Assembly (NCBI RefSeq): GCF_018320785.1
Contig: NC_054873.1
Coordinates: forward strand, 21,046,196-21,110,195
Length of the DNA stretch: 64,000 nt
Reading direction: 5' to 3'
DNA from: Cheilinus undulatus
Taxonomy: Eukaryota; Chordata; Actinopteri; Labriformes; Labridae
Positions 1 through 12,000 of the stretch are shown here, in pieces (positions within the stretch are counted from its first letter, which is position 1; each line of letters begins with the position of its first letter). The position numbers were made by a program, and so were the translations under genes. Under the pieces are notes generated by a model. It made no database searches and had not been told where the DNA came from. It saw only the letters and a program-made list of their open reading frames with translations.

Positions 1-214
1 TTCGTGCTTGCAACAAGGCTGAAAATCAGATGTACTCGTTGATGTGTTGTTGGCGTTTGTGCTGATAAATTCATGAAACTGGGCAGTCATTTTTTTCAGA
101 ACAGCTTGTCAGACGGTTTTTCCCTGGGGATTCTGTGTTATAATCATATTAGTGCAGCATTGTAGTCAGTTTGTGAAGAGAATCATGGACCCAAGGGTTG
201 CTGTGTTTTGTTAG

Positions 215-3200
215 GATGAGTCCCAGTTGGTAGTGAACCTGCCGGTCCTTCTGAAGCTCCAGAGAAGAGTGAAGGAATTGGAGCAGGAGAAACAATCACT
301 GTGGCAGCAGCTGGATAACAGAGAGGAAAAGGCAAAAGTATGGAATGAAACAACCGTGCTGTTTCTTAATTCAATGAAAACTTATCAACAGAAGAAAAAT
401 TTGTGACAATGTTTTTTTTTTTTTTGTTTAATTTATGCTTAAATATTTGACATGATATTTTATGTATTTTAAAGGAGGTAGAGAAGCAGAGGACTGTTGG
501 CAGAGCTGAACTGGACTTGGAAACTCTGAAGGTTTGAAGACGTGTTTTATTTTATTTTTAAATCCTGAATTGTGAATGGAGACCTAAAATATTTTGTAGA
601 TGTTAGATTTGTGTCTATTTACCTAAATGTCTCTATACAGCGACAAGAACTGGAGACAGAGAACAAGAAACTGAAGCAGGACCTTAACCAGCTGCGCAAG
701 TCTCTGACCAATGAGGACAAAGATTCGGTGCCGCCTGCTCCCGGCTCTCTCCCTTACAACATCCTGTTGGATCAGCTCAGTTCTTCCACCGAGGAGCTGG
801 AGATGAAAAAAGAGGAAGTGCTGCTCCTCCGGTCACATATGGTCCGCCAGGAGGCTCTGAAACATAAGGTGAGAAAATTAATTTTACTATGAGTAGGGAA
901 TTTTTTTATATTAATGATTTGTTATCCATTATTCACACATTTAATTTAATGTATGTAATTTAATTGAACCCATATGAACTGTCCTCTAGGACTCTGCACT
1001 CGCTGAAGGTGTGAATCTAGATCTTGAATTTCCCTCGTATCAGGATATTGACAGGTAAGACAAAGTGACTTTGGCTCTCATACAGCCAACACTTGGATCA
1101 TTGTTGCTTTAATCCTCATAATCTGGTCCTCAGGTCCACTGACATCCACACACTGAATGAGGATGGAGAGCTGTGGCTGGCCTATGAAGGTTTGAAAGAA
1201 ACAAATAGGTAATGATATAATATTCTGCAGTTTCTTTTTGCATTTAAGCATGGTCATTTCATATGAACACTTTGTCATCCCTCCATTTTCCAGACTCCTG
1301 GAGTATCAGATGCAGGAGCAGAAGCGTGTACACAATGAAAAGTACAGGAAGCTTGCTGAGGAGGTAAACAAGTTGAGGGCTGAAAAGGAGCAGCAGCAGA
1401 AGCTGCTGGCCCAGAGCCTTCTCCTGCCCGAGGACGCCCGCATCGAGGCGAGCCTGAAGCATGAAATCACACGGCTGGCCAATGACAACCTGGTGAGTCT
1501 GCTGCTCCCTACCTGGTAGATGACAGAACTTGTAAATCTGTCCCTCTTTCTCCTATTAATCCTTATGATTGTGTTTTTTTTTCTGACTGCAAAGAGCCTT
1601 CAAAAATGATTTATTTAGAGATACTCTTGAAATAGCCCTCTTATCTTACAGTTGGAATAAAATGTATTGCTCTTGTTGTGGCATTGAATTGGCAAAGTAC
1701 AGAATTCCTAAAAGGACTTGTATCCATATATTTTATTTAAGTCTGTTTTCCCATGCTATCAAGGAATTTAAATGATTTTCTTGAGATCTCAACTTACTTA
1801 TCTCAGTATTTCAGGATAACTGTGCTTTTTTTCCTGTGATAACATGTTCACTTTAGCTGTGTTTTTAGGATCATGAAGGTGTTAAATTTTTATCGTTGGA
1901 AAACGAGTGTTATCCCAAAATAACAACACAGATTAGCAGAGATTTCAGGAAAACAATCATACATTTCTTATTACAGGAAAAAATAGTAAAATAACAGGTG
2001 TGGATGGATGTCTGCTTAGGGTTAATGTAGCAAACTGCTTACAAACAAATTTACATTAACATAAAATGATGGTGCTCTGATTATGAGTCTGCTGAAATGA
2101 TCTAACCATGTTGCAAAGATTTAGAAATAACACTTCTATGATTTCTACTAGAAGTATTTTTTGATCTTTTGTGTTTATATGATTTTAGGAACTCATGGAA
2201 CATCAAGAGAAACAAGACAAAACCATGCGCAAGTTGAAAAAGCAACTTAAACTTTACATGAAAAAAGTTGAAGAATATGAAGGTAATCTGATGGCACTGA
2301 CTCTTTATTCACTCTTTATTCTTGATCCTTTATATGTGACATCAGCAACGTTTGACCTGATTATTACTTTCATCTTGTCTCGGTTGTGTTTGCCAGGTGC
2401 TCAGCAAAAGAACAACCCCTCTGTGATAAACACTCGTGGCAGAGTGGTGCACATAACCCGCAAGGAGAAGGAGTACCAGGGCATGTTGGAGTACAGAGAG
2501 GGTGACGAGGGCCGCTTGCTTAAGAACGTGGTCACAGGTACATTAAACCTCCTGGGAGGAAATTGTTGGTTCGTATCTATTTGGGTGCTCAATGTAGACA
2601 AAGTGTAGACTCTTATCTCTTATTGTGGCCTGCTCATGTTTACAATACAATACAATACAATAACTTCATTTATCCCCCGAAGGGAAATTCATTTGTCTGG
2701 AGTCTCATCTGTTTATAGTAGATTAGAGATTAATGGATTGTATGGATGTTGTATGGTAGTTTAGAGATTGTTTTCTGATTTAAAAAAAAAAAAAAAACAT
2801 ATTTCCCTGCTCTTTGAACAATCAGACTGGAAAATACTGTTTGTGTAGCCTTGTCTGACACCTACCCAGCATCAAGCTTTCAAGATTATTTGATAGAATT
2901 AATCAGTCTTGTCCCTGAAGGTGTTTTTTGTTCCTATGGGTCATGAAGAACCATCAGTGTTACCTTTAGTCTGTTTCATAACCGGATAAAAACTCCACAC
3001 AGGGGCTGTCAACCAGTTTTGCACAATTGAATTATTTTCTGAATTGCATAAAAAGATCAGAGTGTACACTATTTGAGGACTTTGGATCAAATTTGTGTAA
3101 TCTCCACAGATTTGAAGCCTCGTGGTGTAGCAGTAAGCTTCATTCCTGGACTTCCAGCCTACATCATCTTCATGTGCCTTCGATACGCTGACAATATGAA

Positions 3201-5676
3201 TGACGATCAGAGAGTCAGTAATCTGCTCAATTTCACCATCAGCAGCATCAAAGGAGTCATAAAGGTTTAGTAGATTACTGCTGTTTGTTGACAAAAGTAT
3301 CTGCAGAAGCATCTATTTTGAGTTAATTTGTGTAATGTTTTCACAGAGGAGAGGAGATGATTTGGAGGTGGTGTCGTTCTGGCTGGCTAACACTTGTAGA
3401 TTAATGCACTGTCTGAAGCAGTATAGTGGAGACGAGGTAATCTTGAGAAAGTTTTTATGCCTGTTGTTAACACCTATAAATTTTCCTTCAGTAACTCTGT
3501 ATCAATCTTTTAATTGTGAAGGCCATCATGAAGAACAACACTGCCAAGCAGAACGAACAGTGCCTGGCCAACTTTGAGCTGACGGAGTACCAGCAGGTGT
3601 TTGGTGACCTGGCAATCCAAATATACCGGCAGCTCATCAAATGCATGGAGGAAGTCCTGCAGCCCCTGATTGGTGTGCTATATTTTACACCATGTTTACC
3701 TAAAGCCTGACTATAACAATGATCTGACTGTCAATTCATGTGTCTTGTGCAGTGGCGAGCATGCTGGAACACGAGACGATCCATGGTGTTCTGGCATCCA
3801 AACCGACAGGCCTGAGGAAAAGGAGCACCACTGTTCAGGAGGACACTATCACAGTAGATGTCCTCCTGCAGCGTCTCAGCCACTTCTACACCACCATGAG
3901 CCAGCACGGCATGGACTCAGAGCTGATTAAGCAGCTGGTCAGGCAGCAGTTTCACATCATCTGTGCTGTAACACTCAACAACCTGCTGCTGAGGAAGGAC
4001 ATGTGCTCCTGGAGCAAAGGCCTGCAGATCAGGTATGGCTTAGTATTGTCGTGAGATTTTTACTGGAGGCTTGTTTTGTTTGGTTTACATTTTACACCAG
4101 TAGAGAAAGATTATATTCACTAAAAATCCCCTGAGCATGAAAAAAACATGAAAGATCCCTTTCGTTGGTACAGTCCAAAGCAGAACAGATTGTGATATTT
4201 TTGGAGCAAAAAGTTGCGGGTATTGAAACAAGAACTCTGTATTTTGTTCTCTTTATTCTTTCTCTCGCCTTTTTTCATGTTGTTCTTGTCGAGAATACTG
4301 CAAGGAGCCACATTTTTCAACAGAGCTGTCAAGCTGCATCAGCCAACTAATTTTAACAGAACTAAAATAAAAAAGGAAAACAAACACATGGACAGCTTTT
4401 GCTCTGTTCTCATTATGGTCTATGGTCTGCAGTCTGATTCTGTTGAAAGGGTAAAAAGGAAATCTAAAACTTGCAAATTTTAAAAAACTCACCTTTTCTG
4501 TTTGACCTAGTTTTAACAATTTTCAAACATATTTGCAGCTTTCAGGGCTTCACACAGATATTAACACACTGTAACACAAAAAACATTTATTTGAAGTTGA
4601 ATTTGTTTTGTTTAATAGGGAAAATGCAATTCAACATAGTTTCAGTAAGGACCATTAGACCGATGTGCTGCATAGAGAGTTTATAGCTGTCGCTAATTTC
4701 CAACTCTTGTCCCAAGCTGGGCCTTTGAATATACAATTCATTAAGAACACCACATTCACTAGCCTCAAACCACGTTAAACTAGGGCTGTAGTAAACCAAA
4801 CACAACTAAGTTGATTGAATTTATACCTGCGCAGTGACCAATTGCTAGGAGGGGCTGTTATATGTAGATCAACCTAATCAGCGACATCAGTGTCCTTGTT
4901 GCAGCCAACTGGCAGTCTAAATGGTTTAAAGATTTTTGCTGCATAATTTCTTATATATTTTATTAACTAAAAAAATAAGTTATAGTTTTCTTTGTCATTA
5001 GCATGGTTGTGTAGGATAGGTGTTAGATGTGGATAGTATTGCACTACTGAGGTTCAGTCTAAATACTTTGCCCTGCTTTTTGTCTGTAGGTACAATGTCT
5101 GGCAGCTGGAGGAGTGGCTTGCAGAGAGGGATCTGCACGACTGTGGTGCCAAGGAGACCTTGGAGCCTCTGGTGCAGGCAGCACAGCTTCTCCAGATCAA
5201 TAAGAAGACTGATTCCGATGCCCAGGCTATTTGTAACATGTGTACCGCTCTCACCACAGCACAGGTTCATCATCAGTCTAAATCAGTAGTATTAATACTA
5301 AGAGATGAAATGTTAACAGTGTTGTACTCATTGTCTTGTTTGTATTTGCAGATTGTTAAAGTGTTGACCTTATACACTCCAGTCATTGAATTTGAAGAGC
5401 GAGTGTCGACAAATTTCATCACAACTATTAAAGTGAGTAGCTGGAACATATTTAAGTTTTGTATTCAATCATACTATTGATAAATGTTTTCTCTAAATAC
5501 ATTTGTTGTCTTGTGCATTTTAGAACCTACTGAGAGGCCGAGAAGAGTCATCCACTCTGATGATGGACGCCAAGAAGATCTTCTCTGTCACTCTGGCCTT
5601 CACACCCTCCTCTGTGGCTCTGGAGACAATCCAGATCCCTACAAGCCTAAATCTGGGATTTCTCAAACGCATTTAA
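215..5676 (+). CDS. myo5a: Myosin Va, 3' partial (coiled coil and globular tail)
   Basis: Myosin V motors walk on actin and carry melanosomes, ER and vesicles; this part holds the distal coiled coil and the cargo-binding globular tail. Fourteen in-phase exons: 215-337, 475-531, 641-868, 990-1054, 1134-1208, 1294-1492, 2189-2282, 2397-2537, 3110-3264, 3347-3436, 3522-3672, 3753-4032, 5090-5264, 5352-5432, then 5524-5676 as the last (fifteenth block when the 57-base exon is counted). Exon 1294-1492 contains [19 protein letters not shown] and the tail contains KRGDD/RRGDD-like, [21 protein letters not shown] and the ending [17 protein letters not shown], all characteristic of vertebrate Va rather than Vb or Vc. 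The first acceptor is at 213-214, so motor, neck and proximal coiled coil lie left of the window. Fish often keep two copies (myo5aa/myo5ab); which one this is cannot be told here. Confidence 0.96.
2638..2690 (-). mobile_element. LINE-type 3' tail fragment
   Basis: A short ATACA tandem followed by ACTTCATTTATCCCCCGAAG, the reverse complement of a 3' tail seen on many fish non-LTR elements. It lies in a myo5a intron. Confidence 0.45.
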
Positions 5677-6289
5677 ACAGTGACACTTTGATCAACAACA
5701 TGCAAGACATGCATTTGTGTTTGAGCTTTTCAGCACTGCAAAGCCAAAGAGTTCTTGCTGGTTGAACAGTGAATCTACAGAGGAAAAAAACTTGTAAAGG
5801 TCATCTCTTTCCAAACCTAACCTACTGCTGATACAGGTGATACATGTGCTGCTAGTTCTTGTGAAGTCATAGCTTATTTTATTCTTTTTGGTCTTATTTT
5901 TTAATAGGAAAGCTCAACTGCAAAAATTTGGTCTAACTTCTGCAAGTGACAAGTCTATGATTGCTGAGACAAACATACCCTGTCTTCTATGAACTGGTAT
6001 GCTCCTTTAATACGTTTTTTGAAAGCTAATAATCATGTTAAGCAATTTTAATACGTTTCATATGTGATCTAAATGTCAATGTAAATGTTTAAATGAAATG
6101 CAGGAGTACTGTTTTATTACTGCAATGTAATAATTCTGTAACTACTAACATCAGTTGATGGTGTTTATGTCAGGTAGAAAAGAGAATATTTTATGCTGTT
6201 CAATGCTGTCAGTCATATTAAAGGCTACCTTTCAGAAAACATTTTACAAAATATCTAATGGGATGTTTTTAGCCTTTGATTACATGTCT

Positions 6290-6735
6290 TTAAGTTTTAG
6301 TCACATTTTAGTCATTTCTACCCTTTTTAGTTTTAATGTAGTTTTAGTCAATGAAAACTGAAAAACATTTGAGTCTAGTTTTAGTCAATAGAAAGTCCTC
6401 ACATTTTAGTTTTAACTTTTAGTCCAAGCATTTATTCTCTTGCCTGAATCTGGCAACAATTCATGGTAGTGTGTTCTACGCACCCTACCAAACCTGGGGT
6501 CCCTGCTTTCCACCGCTGAGAGTCAGGAGAGATACAGATGCATTGTTTGTTGTACAGATTTACCCACAGTGAAGAAACATAATGGATTTTGAATGTCTGA
6601 CAAAAACTATAATACATTTTGGTCTGTTTTTAGTCCTCTGGGGCAAAACTAAACTTACTTTTTGTCAGTTTTAGTCATCAAAGATCTTCGCCGAATATTT
6701 TTAGCCATAGTTTTAGTCAATGAAATTAACACTGC
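6290..6735. repeat. TTTTAGTC-rich interspersed repeat
   Basis: The phrase AGTTTTAGTCAATGAAA and shorter TTTTAGTC copies recur at both ends of this stretch around a non-repetitive core. It resembles a fish interspersed repeat, family not identified. It may lie in the myo5a 3' UTR. Confidence 0.5.
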
Positions 6736-8539
6736 CTGTAAGAACTAATAATCAACAAAATGTGTTTTTGGCTCACTAACTTAAAACCAAATAGTCCAAA
6801 ACTAAGACTGTTCTATTGCTCAGAAACACAAATATTCTTCTTCACTCTTGTTTATGGTTTTTATTCATGGTTACCACAGACCAGCTACTTTGTTTTAAAT
6901 TCTCTTATTTGTATGCAAAACCGTTAATATAGAGAAAAAGAATTCTGAGATATCAGACTGATTAATAAAAACAAACAGTGCAGTAATGTTAATGCCACTG
7001 GCAATATTCAGTTCACCTTGCTGAGTGATACATAATGTGTTAAATCCAAGTTATATTGTTCTTTATACCACCAATCACTAAATGCCTTTTTTTTCCAGTC
7101 AGATTGATTAATTGGAACTTGTGAAATACGAAATGATTTTCAAAAAGCACTTTTGGGAAACACAGGGGTTTTAAAAACTAGGGGAAGAGATACTAGCCTA
7201 AAACTTGACAGAGTTTATAAAAAAAATTCACGTATAAAACGTCCAAAAACTTACAGATCCTTTAAGCAGACCAATAGAAAATAAAGGCTATAAATAGAAC
7301 TGTAACTAACTTATGTATGCCACCTAATATGTCACATGGCGTTGGATTTGCAAATAATATGAAAATATCTAAAAACTGTGAATGATTAATCTGTGGACTC
7401 AAAGCTCAAGTTGTAAATTTAAGTGATGCGCTTCCTTGTTGAAACCGAGATGGTAGAATTAATTTGAAAATGATTTAAATTTGATTTTACTTGGATGCGG
7501 CTGGAATGCGGTCACATATGGAGAGCTCTCTGGAATCTGTATCCGGTTTCTTTTGTTGTCACAATCCTTAATCAAACGAGCACACCCTTCATGCTTCATA
7601 AACCCGCTGTCACAAGACGGGGAGGGCGGAGTCAGACAAGTCAAAGTCCGCAGCAGGTGTATAACAAGTCATCCAAGAAGCCACGAGACAAACCTGGAGT
7701 GTGAGTGATGGGTTTTCAAAATAAAAGCGCCAGGGCGTTTTTTTTTCTTTCAAGCGTCGGCTCAAAGGCGTCCAGACCAATGTCTAGTGGTCCTAGGTCA
7801 TAGAAAATGGACCTACTGTGGAAGTGAGGAAAGAGCAGAAAAAAGGAAATAATTTTGATTGGATTAAAGAGTCGCAATGCATTTGTTTATTCAGAATAAA
7901 AGAGGCTGTAGTCAAATGTTTACATGAATATGTGAATGTTCAACTCTTTCAAATATTCTCTGAGGACATCTATTGTGGCCCCTACATTGAAGATAAGTGA
8001 AGTATTACCAACCTCCCGCCCCCCAAACTTTTGGAGTCTTCAATCCAGAAAGCCACAAGTAAGAATGAAAATACGCTGTCAAGCATGCAATATGCATTAT
8101 GACTTTTTAACATTGTTTTACATTTTTGGGGGCGAGAGTTCCCTTATTTTGAGGATTTATTTTGCTTTGTTTTCAAATACATTGTCACAAAGTTCATTTG
8201 AGTCACTGCCATTTATTTTGTTTTTATCAGGCCTCTGTCACCCACATTCTCCAGTATTTATCACTATAAATTTGCCTTATGGCCCAGCAAACTCTTCCCA
8301 AGCAGCATTAATGTCTCCAAAGACACTTATTTCTTCTTAAAATCAGGAAGCAATTGGCATAGTAGAAGTTAATCCCACATCAGTTAAACCATGGCACCAG
8401 TAATGACATTATTCAAAACTTTTGGCTGTGTTTTGTTACATCTGAGACTTAAAATAATAACATATAAACAAGTGTTTAAGCATTATTCAAAACGTGAATT
8501 AAGTATGTATTTCTTATTGTTTTATTAATTTAGTTACCT

Positions 8540-8640
8540 CTTGCAGCCCACCAGTGGGAAGCACTGCTGTCATGCATTGAGGACTTTATCCTGTGTAGAT
8601 GGGCACCTTCTCTACCCACCGAGCTAAACCAGCGCCCAAA
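8540..8640 (-). repeat. Possible tRNA-derived SINE fragment
   Basis: The reverse complement reads GGTTTAGCTCGGTGGGTAGA, containing a pol III A-box-like TAGCTCGGTGG. I see no B box or tRNA fold, so it is a fragment at most. Confidence 0.3.
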
Positions 8641-9082
8641 GTACAGCGTTTTTCACGCAGTCTTTCCCCTGACATTTCCATGCCAGCCCCTGGTATTTCC
8701 CCTCCCCCACCTCTCTATTTAGACAGGAAAACGTCCTGCTGTGAGGGACAAGTGTAAACAAGCCTGGCTGAGACCGATAAAACCTGGGTAGATTACCCAT
8801 AAATGATGTTTCAGGCTTGTGCATAAAAGGCTATACATGAAAATAACAGAGGCACACACGAATATTTTAGATAAATACTTGGTAAGCCTCGACAAATATT
8901 ACAACCCAGAAAGTTTTATTTCGAAATTCAAACCGGAAATGGTGTTTCCCCACGTCTAACTTTACCCTGCCAAAGTTTTGAGGGGCAGGGAGGAAATTCG
9001 TTGGAAACCGGGACAGTCCAGTGATACACCAGGTGATAATTAAATATACTGACTGGAGACGTACCAACAGCAATGAATGAAG

Positions 9083-12000
9083 ATGGCTTTGTTTGAACTG
9101 TACACCCAGGTAAGAGAAAAACGCGCAGCTTTTCACTGATATCCGGATAGTTTAATTTGAATGTAGTTTTACAGAGACATATGGAAACTTAGTCAGGACT
9201 CGGGCTAGCTAGAGATGTAGAGGGGGCTGCACTAGCCCCAATATATCCCTACTAAACTTTTTAATTCATTCGTAGAAGAGACAAACATACACAAACTATT
9301 AAGAAAACTCGATTTAAAGTTATTCTAGTTTTTTGAGTTAATGTCACGAGTTAAAAGATATATATTCATCCGCTATATTTAACTGCAGTACAGTAGGCAC
9401 TACAGTAAGTTTGAATAACTTTTCATCATGTCACTATTACGATTTTGTCCTTTAGTACAACAGAGTGTGGATCCCAGATGCAGAGCAAGTTTGGAGATCA
9501 GCTGAGATCAGGACAGACTTTCACGTTGGGGATAATGTGCTTGAACTGGTTCTTGAAGATGGCACAGTAAGTAAAAAGTGACTAATAAAACCAGCAGAGG
9601 ATTTATGATGGTGGGAAGAAGCACCTGACCTTTTATATTTCTTTAAAGCAGTGGTTCTCAACTGATGGAACATCAGGACTTACCACCACCTCCTTTTGGG
9701 AAACTTTTACACAAACATTTTCAACTGCTTACATTTATTATTATCTTTAATGAAAATGTTGATGTTTGGACCTTAGATCAAGGTTCTGATGTATCCCTGA
9801 ATTCTTAAAAAGTCTTAAATCAGATTTATGAAATTTAAGGCCATTAAAAGTTTTTTTAAAGTCTTGTTTTTACCAGTGAGAGGTCTTAAATTTTTGCCAG
9901 CACTTTGACTAAGACATGCCTTTATCCAGTCTTCACTGTCCATCAAAATTTATTCGATTTAAATGTTGTTTTTGTGTTGTTTCAAATCATCATAGAAATT
10001 CTGCTAAATAGTATCATCATGATAAAAAATCACTATGCTGTACATTGAATGAATATATGCACTTAATGTGCAAAAGACAGCAAATTTTGGCATTTATGAC
10101 CCAAATATTTTCTGTCCTGTACCATTTGACGTTTCATAAACAGTATATTTAATCTGCTAATTCTGCCTGTGTCCAGTGTACTGAAAAAAATCTTGCATGC
10201 CTTTCAATTTTGACCATTTCCTGCAATAAGTGGTGTGACTGTTTGCCCAGGTCAGGTCTTAAAAAGTTTTGATTTTGATGTTTTAAAGTGTGTAGGAACC
10301 CTTTTAGATGGAAAAAAAAAACATACAACAAAGAGACAGGAGCAAACATTAATGCTTTAAAAGTGCATTGTTACAGAAAGGCATTAATTCATATTATTTT
10401 ACCCATTTTTCCAATATAGAAAGCATGGCAATTTTGTCCATTTCACATGAATTACCTTGATGTCTTGAGAAAAACCAGCTGTGACATCCTGAGAGAAGAA
10501 GATAGAAAAGAAGAAATCTTGAAAAAATTACCAGACTTTACAAATTATCCCAGGAAAACTAAGTATTATAAGGTGTTTGGATGTATGTCGGCTAAGGGCT
10601 TCCATATGCAATGGACTTTTTGCCACTTTTTTCTAAAAGGCACTCATTCACAGCCCACCTGAAACAGCTCTGCCACTCACTTTTGGGTCCTGACCCACCA
10701 GTTGAGAACAACTGCTTTACAGGTTTGTCACAATTGATGGTTGGGATTTTCTCAATTTGATTGGATTCTAGGAAAATTAAACAGTTCAGGTCTGAAATCA
10801 CATTGACACTTTGGCACCCAATTTTTGCTAAATTTTTTTGTTTTAATACCTAAAAGGTTCAGGTAAACCTTCTCACACTGTCTTAATTGCTCAAATAGAT
10901 TGGCAACATTGCGGACTACCCTTAGGTTGCCACTGCTTTTGGTTTAAAATATAACTGAAGATGCAAAGTTTTTATTTGAACTTTTGTACTTTTTTTTTTT
11001 TTTTTTTTTTTAAGGATTTATTTTTGGCCTTTTTGCCTTTATTTGATAGGACAGTGGATAGAGTTGGAAACAGGGGAGAGAGCGGGGAGAGACATGCAGG
11101 AAATAGTGCCACGGGCCGGATTCGAACCTGGGTCGCCTGCGTATATGGCATGCGCCTTAACCACTCGACTAACGGCGCGCCGAACTTTTGTACTTTTTGA
11201 TCCTATTAATCATTATAAGTAATATTGTACTGGGGTTTTTTTGTATTGGAAGGTATTTATATTATGACATGAAAACTGTAAATCTATTGAAATTTTTGAC
11301 AACCTTAAACCTGCGTGTGTCACTGTGCAGGAGTACAACCACCCTGTGGACCCATCTAAACCTCAGCTCCCTCCTCTCCGTAACCCAGACATTTTGGTTG
11401 GGGAGAATGACCTCACAGCTCTCAGCTACCTGCATGAACCTGCAGTCCTGCACAATCTTAAAGTGCGATTTGTGGAGTCCAGAATCATCTATACCTACTG
11501 TGGTACTGAAACAAATCTCTGATCATCTATCTGTTTTGAAGCATTGAGGTATTTGCAACTTCTTGGCTCATCTTATGCTATTTTTAGGAATCATCCTAGT
11601 GGCTGTAAATCCATACAAACAGATTCATATCTATGGAGATGCAATCATTCATGCCTACTCAGGCCAGAACATGGGGGACATGGACCCTCATATATTTGCA
11701 GTGGCAGAGGAGGCTTACAAACAGATGGCCAGGTAGATAAAAGCTGAAATCATCAACATAAATCAGAATATGTAAAGATGTTATAACTCTACACACCCTG
11801 TTTTATCTCTCAGAAACCACAAGAACCAGTCGATCATTGTCAGTGGGGAGTCTGGAGCCGGAAAAACAGTGTCCGCTCGATACGCTATGAGGTACTTTGC
11901 TGTTGTAAGCAAATCTGGGAGTAAAACTCGAGTTGAAGACAAAGTCCTGGCGTCCAATCCCATAACAGAGGTATGATTCTACTGGACCAAGAGCCCTGTT

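Larger units (their letters stand above)
5677..9082. other. myo5a 3' UTR and myo5a-myo5c intergenic region with myo5c 5' UTR
   Basis: No coding exon recognised. Possible myo5a poly(A) hexamers are ATTAAA near 6217 and AATAAA at 6964-6969; the sequence does not decide between them. A TTTTAGTC-rich repeat occupies about 6290-6735. Short ORFs between 7459 and 8340 lack any recognisable family signature. The right end is the myo5c 5' UTR. Confidence 0.7.

Noticed and set aside
7936-8340. 134-residue frame between myo5a and myo5c
   Set aside because: No homology recognised, no splice or promoter support, and composition like intergenic DNA.
11110-11181. A true tRNA gene
   Set aside because: A and B boxes are present, but they sit in a SINE with an A tail and a target duplication; no cloverleaf was made out.
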